From Eriocheir sinensis (lineage: Eukaryota; Arthropoda; Malacostraca; Decapoda; Varunidae), in NCBI RefSeq assembly GCF_024679095.1, contig NW_026110519.1, positions 639,270-703,269 on the forward strand: a stretch of 64,000 nucleotides of DNA, read 5' to 3'. The translations under genes were made by a program, and so were the position numbers. Under the pieces are notes generated by a model. That model was not told the origin of the DNA. It worked only from the letters and a program-made list of their open reading frames with translations, and did not search any database. Shown in pieces: positions 1 through 8,472 of this stretch (the first letter of the stretch is position 1; the number at the start of each line of letters is the position of its first letter).

Positions 1-107
1 CTCTTGACTAAATAAACTTATTTCATTAATTTTAGAGTCTAACTCACTCTGGCACTTATCCAGTTTTTGTTTACAGGATTCTAATGCTTCATCGTTCTTA
101 TCAAACT
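1..107 (-). pseudogene. coiled-coil protein fragment 1
   Basis: The minus strand is open and reads as a charged, heptad-like stretch ending in LFSQE. The same LFSQE end begins the longer coiled-coil relic at 6869-7406 (LFSQELADSTKKH), so this piece probably lies just N-terminal to it in the intact protein. It is cut by the window edge and on the other side by the 47-bp repeat. No start or stop is visible. The function is unknown; the long heptads suggest a structural or scaffold protein. Confidence 0.45.
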
Positions 108-111
108 GGCC

Positions 112-200
112 GAAGTCACGCATTCACATTTACAGACGAAGTCACGCATTCACCAACGTCTCAGAATTGGTCTACATTGCAGACAAAGTCACGCAAAAAC
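112..200. repeat. 47-bp tandem repeat (family A), short array
   Basis: About two units of a 47-bp repeat that contains GACAAAGTCACGCATTCACC, then CAACGTCTCAGAATTGG and TCTACATTG. The same unit forms arrays at 661-990, 12465-12955 (reverse) and 31310-31415 (reverse). Confidence 0.85.
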
Positions 201-325
201 TCACCAACTTAGGTAAAGACAATGAACATTCAAAAAGAGTTATTTTGATGTTGAGACAACTGGGCAAGACTGTTGAAGACGAATACTTGTGTGACAGATG
301 CTTGCAGTTCTCTCGAGGTTTGTAA
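194..325 (+). pseudogene. C-terminal protein fragment with CDRC motif
   Basis: An open frame emerges directly from the 47-bp repeat and ends at TAA 323-325. It gives about 43 residues, ending in an EDEYLCDRCLQFSRGL-type tail. The C-x2-C pair could be half of a zinc site. There is no start codon at the left edge, so this is the end of a gene whose front was replaced by the repeat. Unrecognised. Confidence 0.35.
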
Positions 326-660
326 TGGATTATCTAGTTTGTGTAAATATCAGGCGTGTGTGGTATGTACTATGTTATCTCTAGTTTGTGTAAATATCAG
401 TGGTATGTACTCTGTTAATATAATGTGGGGTATGTACTCTGTGTAAATAAAATGTATATGATGTTCAGAGCTGAGTTTGTGTGTCTATTCCATGAGGTGT
501 AACAGGAAGGCGAATTGCACATCTGAGCACTTGACTGCTGCTAGTGAATGTGCGACTTTGTCTCAACAGTCAACTAAACTCTTGTGAGCACAGTGCAAGT
601 GTTAAACTCACATCGCAACCAACGTAGATGATAATTAACACTCTCAACCAACTTAGATGA
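326..660. other. non-coding spacer with short direct repeats
   Basis: No credible gene. A roughly 35-base element (TAGTTTGTGTAAATATCAG followed by TATGTACTCTGTTA) is repeated two to three times at 333-430. One plus-strand copy of the dispersed GTGAATGTGnGACTTTGTC motif lies at 544-562, followed by a CAACTAAACTCTTGTGAG segment that accompanies it elsewhere. Confidence 0.6.
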
Positions 661-990
661 TAAGATTCATAAGAGAGTTAAGATGGATTCAGACGCATTC
701 ACCAACGTCTCAGAATTGGTCTACATTGCAGACAAAGTCACGCATTCACCAACGTCTCAGAATTGGTCTACATTGCAGACAAAGTCACGCATTCACCCAT
801 TGCAGGCAAAGTCACGCATTGACCAACGTCTCAGAATTGGTCTACATTGCAGACAAAGTCACGCATTCACCAACGTCTCAGAATTGGTCTGGATTGCAGA
901 CAAAGTCACGCATTCACCAACGTCTCAGAATTGGTCTACATTGCAGACAAAATCACGCATTCACCAACGTCTCAGAATTGGTAGTGACAA
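661..990. repeat. 47-bp tandem repeat (family A) array
   Basis: Six to seven imperfect head-to-tail units of the 47-bp repeat, preceded by the GAGTTAAGATG motif at 675-685. The array is open in two frames only because the unit contains few stops. One unit is shortened (around 793-812). The array passes directly into family B repeats at about 991. Confidence 0.9.
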
Positions 991-1775
991 GTCAGAAAAG
1001 TCTGAGGGAATAAGCATGCAACACTCGTATAGTATTCAGAATCAGTCTACTGCTGACACAAAGTCTCGCATTCACCACCAACTCTTGAGGGTTTAAGTCA
1101 TGCAACAACACGTATAGTATTCAGAATACGTTTACCACTGACACAAAGTCTCATATTCACACAACATCTGCAGCATTCTCAGACAAAGTGACAAGTCAGA
1201 AAAGTCTGAGGGAATAAGCATGCAACACTCGTATAGTATTCAGAATCAGTCTACTGCTGACATAAAGTCTCGCATTCACACAACTAGCAACATCTGCAAC
1301 GCATTTGATCCAACTCTGAGACAGAGTAAGATTTGTATTCAGAATCACGCAAGTCACACAATAGTATTCAGAATCCGTCTACAGCTGACACAAAGTCTCG
1401 CATTCACCACCATCTGCAACTCTTGAGGGTTTAAGTCATGCAACAACACGTATAGTATTCAGAATACGTTTACCACTGACACAAAGTCTCATATTCACAC
1501 AACATCTGCAGCATTCTCTGAGACAAAGTGACACGTCAGAAAAGTCTGAGGGAATAAGCATGCAACACTCGTATAGTATTCAGAATCAGTCTACTGCTGA
1601 CACAAAGTCTCGCATTCACCACCAACTCTTGAGGGTTTAAGTCATGCAACAACACGTATAGTATTCAGAATACGTTTACCACTGACACAAAGTCTCATAT
1701 TCACACAACATCTGCAGCATTCTCTGAGACAAAGTGACAAGTCAGAAAAGTCTGAGGGAATAAGCATGCAACACT
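991..1775. repeat. family B higher-order repeat array
   Basis: Repeating blocks of about 200 bp (GTGACAAGTCAGAAAAGTCT starts near 991, 1187, 1528 and 1735). Each block carries several copies of a bipartite element, AGTATTCAGAAT-n-GTCTAC followed by ACACAAAGTCTCGCATTCAC. Reverse or partial copies occur at 11645-12030, 25070-25255 and 34720-35020. Confidence 0.88.
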
Positions 1776-2210
1776 GGGAGTTGGTGGTGTTGGTGTAGTT
1801 GTTAGATAACTCGTTGAAGGAGCTTCTAACGAAGGAGAAGTATGCGGAGGAGGAGGGTTAATCGGAGGAGGATTAATCTGAGTTTCTAAATCAATCGGAG
1901 TTTCTATGAACCTTTTACAGTTGCACGAATTGATCTCCCAGGTCATAGGAACAAATTCTGGATAGTCATCGGTGAAGTGATGATAGTTACTCGAGAAGTA
2001 AAGTAGCTTCTCACTTTGGTCGAAGGCGTTATTCGGAAATCAAACTGGTGTGAAGATCGTCGATCCCAACATTTTGCCATTTCTCGAAAAGGTGATGGAT
2101 GGATGAACGTCCGATGAGTACCACGATACACCGCTGCTGTCAGGGTACTGGATCGTGATTATGGCGAGCAGCAACATCAGCAACAGTTGAAAGATCCCAC
2201 CCATTTTCAT
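1776..2210 (-). pseudogene. signal-peptide protein with internal TGA and Pro-rich tail
   Basis: The minus strand from ATG 2208-2210 begins with a short N-terminus and a strongly hydrophobic run (LLLMLLLAIITI), a likely signal peptide or anchor. After 56 codons there is an in-frame TGA at 2042-2040, and the same frame continues open. The second part contains a CNCKRF cysteine pair and then a tail rich in Pro, Thr and Ser (PPPINPPPP). The frame runs into family B repeat at about 1775, so the natural C-terminus is missing. Either a decayed secreted or envelope-type protein or, less likely, a readthrough stop. Not assigned to a family. Confidence 0.5.
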
Positions 2211-2500
2211 CACGATGTCACTCTGCTCACTGCTCAGTCACTCCTCACTGTTCAATCTTTTCTTCACGACAAAGTCACTCTAAGTCACGACAACGTCACT
2301 CGTCACTTCTCCTCTTCAACGACTGGACTTCAGGATAGTCGAGTCAGGAGCCCAAGTATGCTCGCTCGCCAACACACCGAGTCGAGTGTCTGGACGGACA
2401 GCGTACCTTCTTTCTTTTATTGGTGACACGACAGATGCCTGGCATCGTTAGACACACGATTAAAAAATACAAAACTGGTTTCAAAATGTCTTTTCTAAGA
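2211..2500. other. spacer upstream of the signal-peptide gene
   Basis: No convincing gene. Short GTCACTC or TCACGACAA motifs recur at 2216-2310. It could carry the promoter of the minus-strand gene starting at 2210. Confidence 0.35.
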
Positions 2501-2574
2501 AATAAAACAAAAAGTGGGTGTGTCTTGGCCTACGTCATACGCTTGCTGCTGCTGCTGACGCCAAACGCAGCAGC

Positions 2575-3043
2575 CTACCTTAACGTTTTCTTCTGGAGTT
2601 CGGATATGGTCGTTTTGTACTTCAGTAATAGTTTTAGGTTTTCTTTGTAGTGTTGAAATAGACTGATTGAAAATGGATAGATTCCGTATCCTGTCGTAAA
2701 ACACTCCGTCAGATACTGGCCCGACGAATTCTTGTCTGATTTGTCTGCTGTGGCGGCAACGTTGATGTTCTTGCAACCGTTGCGTGATTTATTCACGAGG
2801 TCATATCGAATGATAGTCCACAACGGTTTTTATCGACGGTTCTTTGTTGATGTGTTGAACCAGATTACTCTCACCGGTATACATTAGAATACCATTCATG
2901 AAGCGACATTCGAACAACATTCTGAGAGCATTACTAAATATCAATTCAGGATGTTTCAGGAATTTCAATTTGGCGTTGCGATGAACACTTGCATGGAAGC
3001 AACCCGACGGGACAGAAATTTGTTCTCCGATTTAATTTCTTGA
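2575..3043 (-). pseudogene. frameshifted protein fragment, two adjacent frames
   Basis: From about 3043 to 2801 one minus-strand frame is open (about 80 codons, containing HPELIFSNALRMLFECRFMN). It ends at TGA 2803-2801. The next frame takes over at about 2823 and runs to TAG at 2575, including NKSRNGCKNINVAATADKSD. Residue quality is good on both sides and they meet within about 20 bases, so a single frameshift in one gene is the simplest reading. No ATG start lies at the left end, so the N-terminus is missing. I do not recognise the family. Confidence 0.45.
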
Positions 3044-3210
3044 AAGTGCTGCGAAACGACTCACAATTGGAAGGGGTCAGACAAAGTCGAACAGAGACAC
3101 GCCAGCACGGTACCAAAGTCGGATATTCATTCACGTAAAGTTGAGAGGATTTTTAGAAACACACTTTTAAGTAACATTTTATAATTAACAAGTCATACAA
3201 ATGAGACGTA
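3044..3210. repeat. fragment shared in inverted form with 26,990-27,130
   Basis: This segment, including the TACCAAAGTCGGATATTCAT stretch and the adjoining TTATAATTAACAAGTCATAC, recurs as its reverse complement at 26,990-27,130. The copies stop matching at about AATTGG/AATTCG, next to the GACAAAGTC-type motif. Confidence 0.7.
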
Positions 3211-3505
3211 AGCACAAATCATACCTGTATTCAGTGACCTGCACATCTTAACTCTCTATTCAGATATGTATCCCAACTCACAATTTGATTTTATGATAGT
3301 AAGTATCCCACACACCCCGAATTTAGAATATGTAACTTACGTTAGTATCCCCTTAAATATAAAAAAAAATCAAGTGTGTTGTACACGTAGAGTTTATCTA
3401 CCTTTGCGAGTTAATGTATAATAGTATCCCCAGTCGACACCCTTTTTGTTTTTAGTGTTTGACTTACCGCTATTTTACCCAGATAGCGAGTAGCATTTTT
3501 ACACC
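3211..3505. other. spacer or intron-like AT-rich stretch
   Basis: No gene seen. The right part leads into a pyrimidine-rich tract and a splice acceptor at 3540, so it may be the end of an intron of the BIR exon that follows. Confidence 0.35.
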
Positions 3506-3540
3506 ACAAAATGTTAACTTCACTTTCTCTTGACTTGCAG

Positions 3541-3696
3541 ATGCTGACTGTGATTCACAAACAACGACGAGAACACTTGAACCTCGAATTGGAGAGATTA
3601 AAAACATTCATAGGATGGCCTAACGCAAATATATCTCCTGAGGTACTGGCTCGTAACGGATTCTACTACCTCCGCGAGTTCGATCTGTGTAAGGTG
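3541..3696 (+). CDS. IAP exon: N-terminal half of a BIR domain
   Basis: The exon is bounded by a strong acceptor (TTTCTCTTGACTTGCAG, ending at 3540) and a donor (AAG then GTGTAA at 3697). It encodes 52 residues beginning with Met and includes the BIR front half: R-L-K-T-F-x2-W-P, then ISPEVLARNGFYYL. In IAPs this half packs against the CxxC...H...C zinc half, which is absent downstream here. The donor lies a few codons later than the intron in the other BIR (28,147), so this is a different BIR of the domain series. It is followed by unrelated repeat sequence, so the exon is orphaned. IAP proteins block caspases or act as E3 ligases; host and viral copies are both common. Confidence 0.65.
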
Positions 3697-3940
3697 TAAT
3701 TGACACACACGAAGTAACGCGCGAAAAGCTGTGACGTAAGCTATCAATCGGCGTCGTTATCGACACATGCCAAAACATGGGCATTATCTTAATCACACAG
3801 GAAGCCATGCAAATGTCACACACAACTAGAGAGTTGCTGCGAACAGATTCAGATAGAACAGAATATAGTTAAGATACGATTCTCAACTCTGTAGTGTGTG
3901 ACACATTCAAGATGTATAGTATTGGTACAAATGTCAAACT
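3697..3940. repeat. dispersed repeat D (AACTAGAGAGTTGCTGCGAA family)
   Basis: Contains a conserved roughly 90-base element (CACACAACTAGAGAGTTGCT, then ATAGAACAGAATATAG, then the complement-like GTAGTGTGTGACACATTC). Copies occur at 10,990-11,100, 32,148-32,230 and, reversed, 40,740-41,100. It is flanked by different genes each time. Confidence 0.75.
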
Positions 3941-4063
3941 GGTCTCGGGAATATTAGTAGCGGTCAGAGAGTACTCAGCATGGTTCCGTGCCATCAGTCG
4001 TCGTGTTGTTTTAAATACCACGTAGACAATAGCAGTGACAGAAACTAGTAAACAAAGAACCAT
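3869..4063 (-). CDS. small single-pass membrane protein, left-arm copy
   Basis: The minus strand, from ATG 4061-4063, encodes 64 residues with an N-terminal hydrophobic segment (VLCLLVSVTAIVYVVF) followed by a basic KTTRRL stop-transfer and a polar tail. It is the mirror copy of the ORF at 4121-4255; the two differ at a few residues and at the C-terminus, where the palindrome ends. Unrecognised; the topology suggests a small membrane or envelope protein. Confidence 0.5.
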   Translation of the reverse strand: MVLCLLVSVTAIVYVVFKTTRRLMARNHAEYSLTATNIPETSLTFVPILYILNVSHTTELRIVS

Positions 4064-4240
4064 GAAGAATGCCGAGAAGAACCTAAGGCTGTCAGCACTT
4101 ATTATATCTTGGCATTCTTCATGATTCTGTGTTTACTAGTTTATGTCACTACTATTGTCTACGTGGTATTTAAAACAACACGACGACTGATGGCACGGAA
4201 CCATGCTGAGTACTCTCTGACTGCTACTAATATTCCCGAG
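3943..4240. repeat. palindrome with about 130-bp arms
   Basis: Arms at about 3943-4075 and 4108-4240 are near-perfect reverse complements around a loop of about 30 bases. Each arm encodes the same small membrane protein. A third partial copy of the outer arm lies at 4396-4440. Confidence 0.8.
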
Positions 4241-4255
4241 ACCAGTGTTGTTTGA
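4121..4255 (+). CDS. small single-pass membrane protein, right-arm copy
   Basis: ATG at 4121, 44 codons, TGA at 4253. The hydrophobic run LCLLVYVTTIVYVVF is followed by KTTRRLMARNH, as in the left arm. The frame is open upstream of the ATG for about a dozen codons, so the start is uncertain. Confidence 0.5.
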   Translation: MILCLLVYVTTIVYVVFKTTRRLMARNHAEYSLTATNIPETSVV

Positions 4256-4699
4256 ATGTTAGTTTTGAAGCATGGGGAATCTGAAATTGTAACTGCTTGA
4301 AGACAGAGAAAACAATTGTATGTACATTAGTGTGATTTTTTAGTCTGTATATACGTTACATAAATTGTAACTCGGATAGACTATGTAGCATAGGCACGGA
4401 ACCATGCTGAGTACTCTCTGACTGCTACTAATATTCCCGGTGTTGTTTGATTGTTAATTCTGTAGCATGGGTTTAAATGAATCTGTATCTGAAATTGTAA
4501 CTGCTTGAAGACAGAGAAAACAATTGTATGTACATTAGTGTGATTTTTTAGTCTATATATACGTTACATAAATTGTAACTCGGATAGACTATGTAGCATA
4601 TTGTATGTTAGGAAATAAGACTTTTATATAGAATTTGTATGATATTTTTCAAGCTATGTTTAATAAAATATAGTTGTATTTCCACCTGTTTGGACATCC
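4256..4699. repeat. AT-rich spacer, internally duplicated; inverted copy at 6,380-6,560
   Basis: Two direct copies of a roughly 120-base segment (AACTGCTTGAAGACAGAGAA, then TGTACATTAGTGTGATTTTT) lie at about 4287-4392 and 4497-4600. The following AATAAAATATAG polyadenylation-type stretch and the CACCTGTTTGGACATCC end recur reversed at 6,380-6,560. It is the 3' flank of the minus-strand membrane protein gene at 4700-4915. Confidence 0.7.
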
Positions 4700-4915
4700 T
4701 TAAATCACGTGTTCTGGGTCACTTGCTTGGTAGACGGTCTGTTCTGTTCCTTCGGCGGTCAGGGTGGTGTTGTCGTCGTACCACAGATGCTTAGCGAAGA
4801 TCCCGATGATGACCATCGCCAGAACGCCACATATTAACATTATAAACATGTTCATCCTCGACTTTCCGTTTTGATTTCCTGTGGTCTCAAAGGGTGAACC
4901 ATGATTTGCAGACAT
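4700..4915 (-). CDS. single-pass membrane protein, 71 aa
   Basis: From ATG 4913-4915 the minus strand encodes 71 residues: a polar 21-residue N-terminus, a hydrophobic span MFIMLICGVLAMVIIGIFA, then an acidic or polar tail ending PEHVI. I prefer this ATG over the upstream in-frame ATG, because the extra N-terminal residues are antisense to the coding piece at 4923-5170. The last five codons and the downstream spacer are duplicated near 6,375. A complete-looking small gene; family unknown. Confidence 0.55.
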   Translation of the reverse strand: MSANHGSPFETTGNQNGKSRMNMFIMLICGVLAMVIIGIFAKHLWYDDNTTLTAEGTEQTVYQASDPEHVI

Positions 4916-4922
4916 TTTGAAT

Positions 4923-5170
4923 ACCCGTCGTCTTCTGATACGGCGGCGACGTTGCGTAATTTCACGCAAGCAGCAAATTCAACCTCCCGGTGCAATACCA
5001 AGATTAAAAGAATTACAGATAACAAAAAAATAATGCTGATTAAAAGAATTGCAGACACGCCAGGATATCTCATCACTAGAGACTTTAAAAATCTGAATGA
5101 TTTTTTGGATCATTTAAAAAATAATACCAGATTCGTTCAGCGTTGTTATTTGCCAAAATGCAATAAATGC
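4923..5170 (+). pseudogene. fragment of gene S (SSSDTAATLRNF protein)
   Basis: The frame is shared with a longer minus-strand version at 33,465-33,970. It includes SSSDTAATLRNF, a Lys-rich stretch (IKRITDNKKIMLIKRIADT) and a C-terminal CYLPKCNKC cysteine cluster. The two copies differ at a few residues but keep the frame. Here it lacks the N-terminal 90 residues present in the other copy and then runs into spacer. Confidence 0.45.
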
Positions 5171-5460
5171 ACCTCAAAGCTGTCAACTAACAAATTGTCA
5201 TCATTCAGTGCAGTGCAGACATGTACCTTTGGGTAAATGCAGCATTCACAGAGACTGAGTGTATAGTCTTCAGAATCCATCTATCGCTGACGCAAAGTCT
5301 CACATTAGCAACATTTGGTCCAAGTGAACCGTTCAAAGAGACAGAGTTAACTTACACACACGGAATCCGTCTACCGCGGACACAAAGTATCGCATTCACA
5401 CAACTAACAACATCTGCAATGCATCTGCAGCATTCACAGAGTTTGATGTGTTGACAAGTG
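5171..5460. repeat. motif-rich spacer
   Basis: Three or four copies of the bipartite element (AGAATCC-GTCTA then GACGCAAAGTCTCACATT or ACACAAAGTATCGCATTCAC). No gene. Confidence 0.65.
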
Positions 5461-5466
5461 CACGAC

Positions 5467-5784
5467 AGTGTGGCTGCCTTTGATGAACCCCCGGTTAGCT
5501 GCGATTATCTTTCTGTTTTTGTCATACAGGTATTTTATTTTCGCCATTTCCTCTTGAGATTTTTCGCTCGACATCCATCGCTTGTACAAATCGTTGACTT
5601 CCTTTAACAGCATTATTTCTTTGGTGTTGTAACCGTTGAGATAAGTTATACGATCTCTCGATCCCAAGTCGACGTCTTTCATGATTTGGAAATAATCTAT
5701 GTCGGTTACTATCTTTCGTGGGTTGTAAGGCACGTACAGCGTCTGTCCACTGGTGAATCTGGCACCGGGTAGAGGATCGGGCAT
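5467..5784 (-). CDS. unknown protein R, about 105 aa, N-terminal part intact
   Basis: Starts at ATG 5782-5784 (MPDPLPGARFTSG). The first 65 codons are repeated on the plus strand at 10,610-10,805 with almost no change. This copy continues further with a charged helical segment (LYKRWMSSEKSQEEMAKI) and ends in spacer near 5455-5467, so its natural end is uncertain. A TTG start further upstream is possible (frame open to 5820) but unsupported by the second copy. No domain recognised. Confidence 0.5.
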
Positions 5785-5794
5785 TTCGCGGGTA

Positions 5795-5908
5795 ATGTTG
5801 ACGAACCCGTCGCCGATCAATTATTGAATCTGCAAGTAGTCGCGTCCGATTTAGAATCTGTCGTTACAGCGTTTGAATTGAATGCCGATGCTGAGTCGTT
5901 GATGTCTA
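5795..5908 (+). pseudogene. short helical protein fragment
   Basis: The plus-strand frame reads LLNLQVVASDLESVVTAFEL and continues to SLMSKK, where it meets the reversed coiled-coil fragment. It overlaps the upstream end of gene R on the other strand. The helical, Leu-rich composition suggests a real fragment, but there is no second copy to support it. Confidence 0.25.
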
Positions 5909-5915
5909 AAAAAAT

Positions 5916-6073
5916 GTTAAGTCATTCTCTGTATCGAATTCGTTATTACGTTGTTGGAGTTGTTCGTATTCATTTTGCATAAGATCGATCTTGTTTTTAT
6001 TTTCAGATAATTCTGCGTTCAGTCGGTCTTTCTCTTGGATTATCTTTCGTATATTTGCATTAACTTCTAAGAA
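5916..6073 (-). pseudogene. coiled-coil protein fragment 2
   Basis: Reads KKFLEVNANIRKIIQEKDR onwards in the same frame and order as the coiled-coil copies at 6869-7406, 8473-8762 and 19,103-20,097. Both ends are abrupt: the left at AACATTTTTTTAGACATC, the right at TTCTTAGACGCGAAATC, which starts a different repeated spacer. Confidence 0.6.
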
Positions 6074-6370
6074 TTTCTTAGACGCGAAATCACGGACCCC
6101 AATCGTGCAGGTCAAAGATTGGTGTTTTAGGTGCTACCTGTAATGTGATTAATAAATCTATAGTGTTATATTTTTATTTTTTTTGGAGTGTGAATAAAAG
6201 GTTCGTAATAAACATGTGGATGATGTTGAGCACTTACCGTGGCGGCGTTGCGTTGTATACGATGTCGGTATCCTTTCCATGGTTGTATAACGACAACACA
6301 GTAATAGCACTTCACTGTCACCAACAAAAAAATACACTCATCATCTCTCGTGATTTTTAACGCGAATTAA
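6074..6370. repeat. spacer shared with 17,490-17,640
   Basis: The block GACGCGAAATCACGGACCCC to GTGAATAAAAGGTTCGT recurs at 17,490-17,620. A 71-codon frame (6145-6360) starts in it but has no second copy or recognisable domain, so I do not call it. Confidence 0.6.
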
Positions 6371-6560
6371 TAGGTACCCAGAACACGTGATTTAAGGATG
6401 TCCAAACAGGTGGAAATACAACTATATTTTATTAAACATAGCTTGAAAAATATCATACAAATTCTATATAAAAGTCTTATTTCCTAACCTACAATATGCT
6501 ACATAGTCTATCCGAGTTACAATTTATGTAACGTAAATACAGACTAAAAAATCACACTTA
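6371..6560. repeat. inverted copy of the 4,580-4,715 spacer
   Basis: The reverse complement of the 3' flank of the 71-aa membrane protein, beginning with the last codons of that gene (GGTACCCAGAACACGTGATT). Confidence 0.75.
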
Positions 6561-6865
6561 GACAATCAAATGACAGACATCAGTGGAACAAGGTCTCAGA
6601 CTCTGTAGAACAAATCTCATGACGGAATCTGTCGACGTGTAGAACAAAGTCTCCGATTCACTCCGTTGTACAAAGTCAGACGTTCGCCACCAGCCGAAGA
6701 CCTAAGATGCCACCATGACACGACATGATGTGAGTAAACTAAAACATTCTGTAAAATCTTATTTTTATTTATTACACATAATCATTGCAATGCTTCTTCT
6801 TCTTCTTACAAAATCAATCTTGTCAGGAGAGTCCATCCAATGTTTACTTGTTCATGACGGACGGT
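6561..6865. repeat. motif cluster plus a C-terminal gene tail
   Basis: 6565-6760 matches 29,280-29,485 (TCACACTTAG or GTTAGACAATCAAATGACAG, then GAACAAAGTCTCCGATTCAC). 6756-6860 on the minus strand is a decayed protein tail ending RRRSIAMIMCNK, also seen at 12,359-12,455 (minus). The function of the tail is unknown. Confidence 0.55.
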
Positions 6866-6868
6866 TTA

Positions 6869-7406
6869 GGAATCTGCCTCAATTTGTTTGTTCAACCGTA
6901 TAATTTCGTCTTCTTGTTTTTTCAGTAATATCGATAAGTCATTACTCTTTTCACTCAGTTGGGTTTCGAGAGCAGTTTTCTCTTGCTGGAGGCGAGTGAC
7001 ATCTTGCTGGAGTCCATATCTCGTTTGTGTCTCTTGTAGAAGTAGAGTTTTATTTTGAGTCAACTCTTGTTTGAATTGATCATTCTCTGTATCTAAATCG
7101 TTATTACGTTGTTAAAGTTGTTCGTATTCATTTTGCATAAGATCAATCTTGTTTTTATTTTCAGATAATTCTGCGTTCAGTCGGTCTTTCTCTTAGATTA
7201 TCTTTCGTATATTTGCATTAACTTCTAAGAATTTCTTATCTACATCTTTGTATATCGTCATTATTTGTTGTACTTTGGCAGATGACTTTTCAATTTCTTT
7301 CCTTAATTCAGATTTTTCTTCTTCGTGTTTAGTTTGTTGATTTTGTAATTCATCCATGTGCTTCTTTGTAGAATCGGCTAACTCTTGGCTAAATAAACTT
7401 ATTTCC
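6869..7406 (-). pseudogene. coiled-coil protein, longest relic, two stops
   Basis: About 178 codons of continuous heptad-type sequence on the minus strand, from LFSQELADSTKKHMDEL through KHEEEKSELRKEIEK and NANIRKII to IIRLNKQIEADS. Two in-frame TAA codons interrupt it (near 7195 and near 7115), each where other copies have Gln. It shows the order of the smaller fragments and adds a C-terminal 65 residues (QQDVTRLQQEKTALETQLSE) not present in the other copies. A long parallel coiled coil such as this is usually structural. Family unknown. Confidence 0.6.
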
Positions 7407-7643
7407 TACACCGTGTCAGAGTATAACAAGAATTCTGTTCACTCTAGTAATAGTATTCCCTGAAATGTTATCGAGTTCTTTGACAGCTCAGAATTGGTAG
7501 CGTTATTCGACAAAGTCTCACATGTAACGGTCCATAATCGGTTGATGTCTTTGACAATTTGACAGTTCAGAATTGGTAGCGTTATTCGACAAAGTCTCAC
7601 ATGTAACGGGTAAAGTCCATAATCGGTTGATGTCTTTGACAAA
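7407..7643. repeat. two tandem 90-bp motif units
   Basis: Two direct copies (about 7488-7560 and 7562-7642) of GAATTGGTAGCGTTATTCGA, then CAAAGTCTCACATGTAACGG, then CCATAATCGGTTGATGTCTT. The same GTTATTCGACAAAG half occurs reversed at 17,037 and 23,193. Confidence 0.8.
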
Positions 7644-8045
7644 ATGAAAACAGCACTGAAGATCCAATGGCAGAAATGCAAGTCCGCGACTGTCAACCGC
7701 GGTGACGACATCCTGAACTTCTGTCAGAACGTGAATAACTTCCTTAAAAGCTTCGATTTGACAAATTATGATTTTCGAGGTCTGATTCTCGACGCGTTGA
7801 TACGCGAAGATTTCATTCCAGTCCACCGATTCACAGAGACGATTTTTGAGACGACTTTTGAAACTCTAAAGTCCATTAAAATAGATTTTAGTTTTTGTCA
7901 ACTGCACGACATCCCAGACAACGTGAAAAACAAACGTCAAATGGCAGATATCGAAAGATCGAACTCCTGCATCAAATGCGACATGTCGTTGAACGAAATC
8001 CACGCCAAGGATTGGCTGACCCGAAACCTGAACGCCGACTATTAA
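7644..8045 (+). CDS. unknown protein, 133 aa, CIKC motif
   Basis: ATG at 7644, stop at 8043-8045. Coherent protein-like sequence with a helical centre (DILNFCQNVNNFLKSFDL) and a C-terminal CIKC pair followed by DMSLNEIHAKDWL. The last codon meets a reversed BIR fragment at about 8040, so the true C-terminus may be lost. Only one copy in the window. The left edge is the motif spacer, so the ATG may or may not be native. No family recognised. Confidence 0.5.
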   Translation: MKTALKIQWQKCKSATVNRGDDILNFCQNVNNFLKSFDLTNYDFRGLILDALIREDFIPVHRFTETIFETTFETLKSIKIDFSFCQLHDIPDNVKNKRQMADIERSNSCIKCDMSLNEIHAKDWLTRNLNADY

Positions 8046-8105
8046 GGGATCGCCTTTACGCCAGTTTCTCAGCGAAAGACCACAATGATAGCACCTCACG
8101 TTGTC
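8040..8105 (-). pseudogene. truncated BIR exon copy
   Basis: About 60 bases identical to the start of the BIR zinc-half exon at 8288-8430 (NVRCYHCGLSLRNWRKGDP). It breaks off 5' of the exon start and again after the GDPLI codons. It is the third copy of this exon in the window. Confidence 0.7.
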
Positions 8106-8287
8106 ACTATATCGTCAGACCGTTATTTCTCAAGCGTTGAATTATGTTTCCCATCTCGACAACGATGAAAAAGATTCGGTTGTTTAGTTTGATCTGGTCT
8201 GGAATTAACAAATTAAAATAAATAATGAGCGCGTGTAACATATGTTGTTTGACACGCGTGTATTGAACGAAATTGTTCAATACCAAC

Positions 8288-8430
8288 CTGTTCGATGAAG
8301 AGAGGATCATTGGTGAACTGCATGAAGTAACAATCTGGATTGTGGTATATGTGTTCTATTAAGGGATCGCCTTTACGCCAGTTTCTCAGCGAAAGACCAC
8401 AATGATAGCACCTCACGTTGTCATCCACAC
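8288..8430 (-). CDS. IAP exon: zinc-binding half of a BIR domain (copy 1)
   Basis: A 143-bp exon between acceptor TTACTCTTACAG (ends at 8431) and donor CAG|GTTGGT (8287). It encodes 47 residues with the BIR zinc set: C-x2-C in RCYHCG, W in LRNWRKGD, H in IEHIYH and C in NPDCYF. It is nearly identical to the exon at 27,894-28,036. The intron that follows ends in TTGTTAATTCCAG as in the other copy, but the sequence after the acceptor is unrelated and has an early stop in phase. No BIR front half is present upstream (8431-8470 leads straight into a coiled-coil fragment). Confidence 0.7.
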
Positions 8431-8472
8431 CTGTAAGAGTAATAATAGACTTAACTTAACTTAACGTAATAC

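Noticed and set aside
661..990. 47-bp repeats as a CRISPR array
   Set aside because: Units are directly contiguous with no unique spacers, and the context is eukaryotic.
6145..6360. 71-codon plus-strand ORF
   Set aside because: Begins in a repeated AT-rich spacer; the second copy of the spacer (17,550) does not keep the frame.
7439..7826. Minus-strand ORFs of 90-102 codons
   Set aside because: They run through tandem motif units and antisense to the 133-codon ORF.
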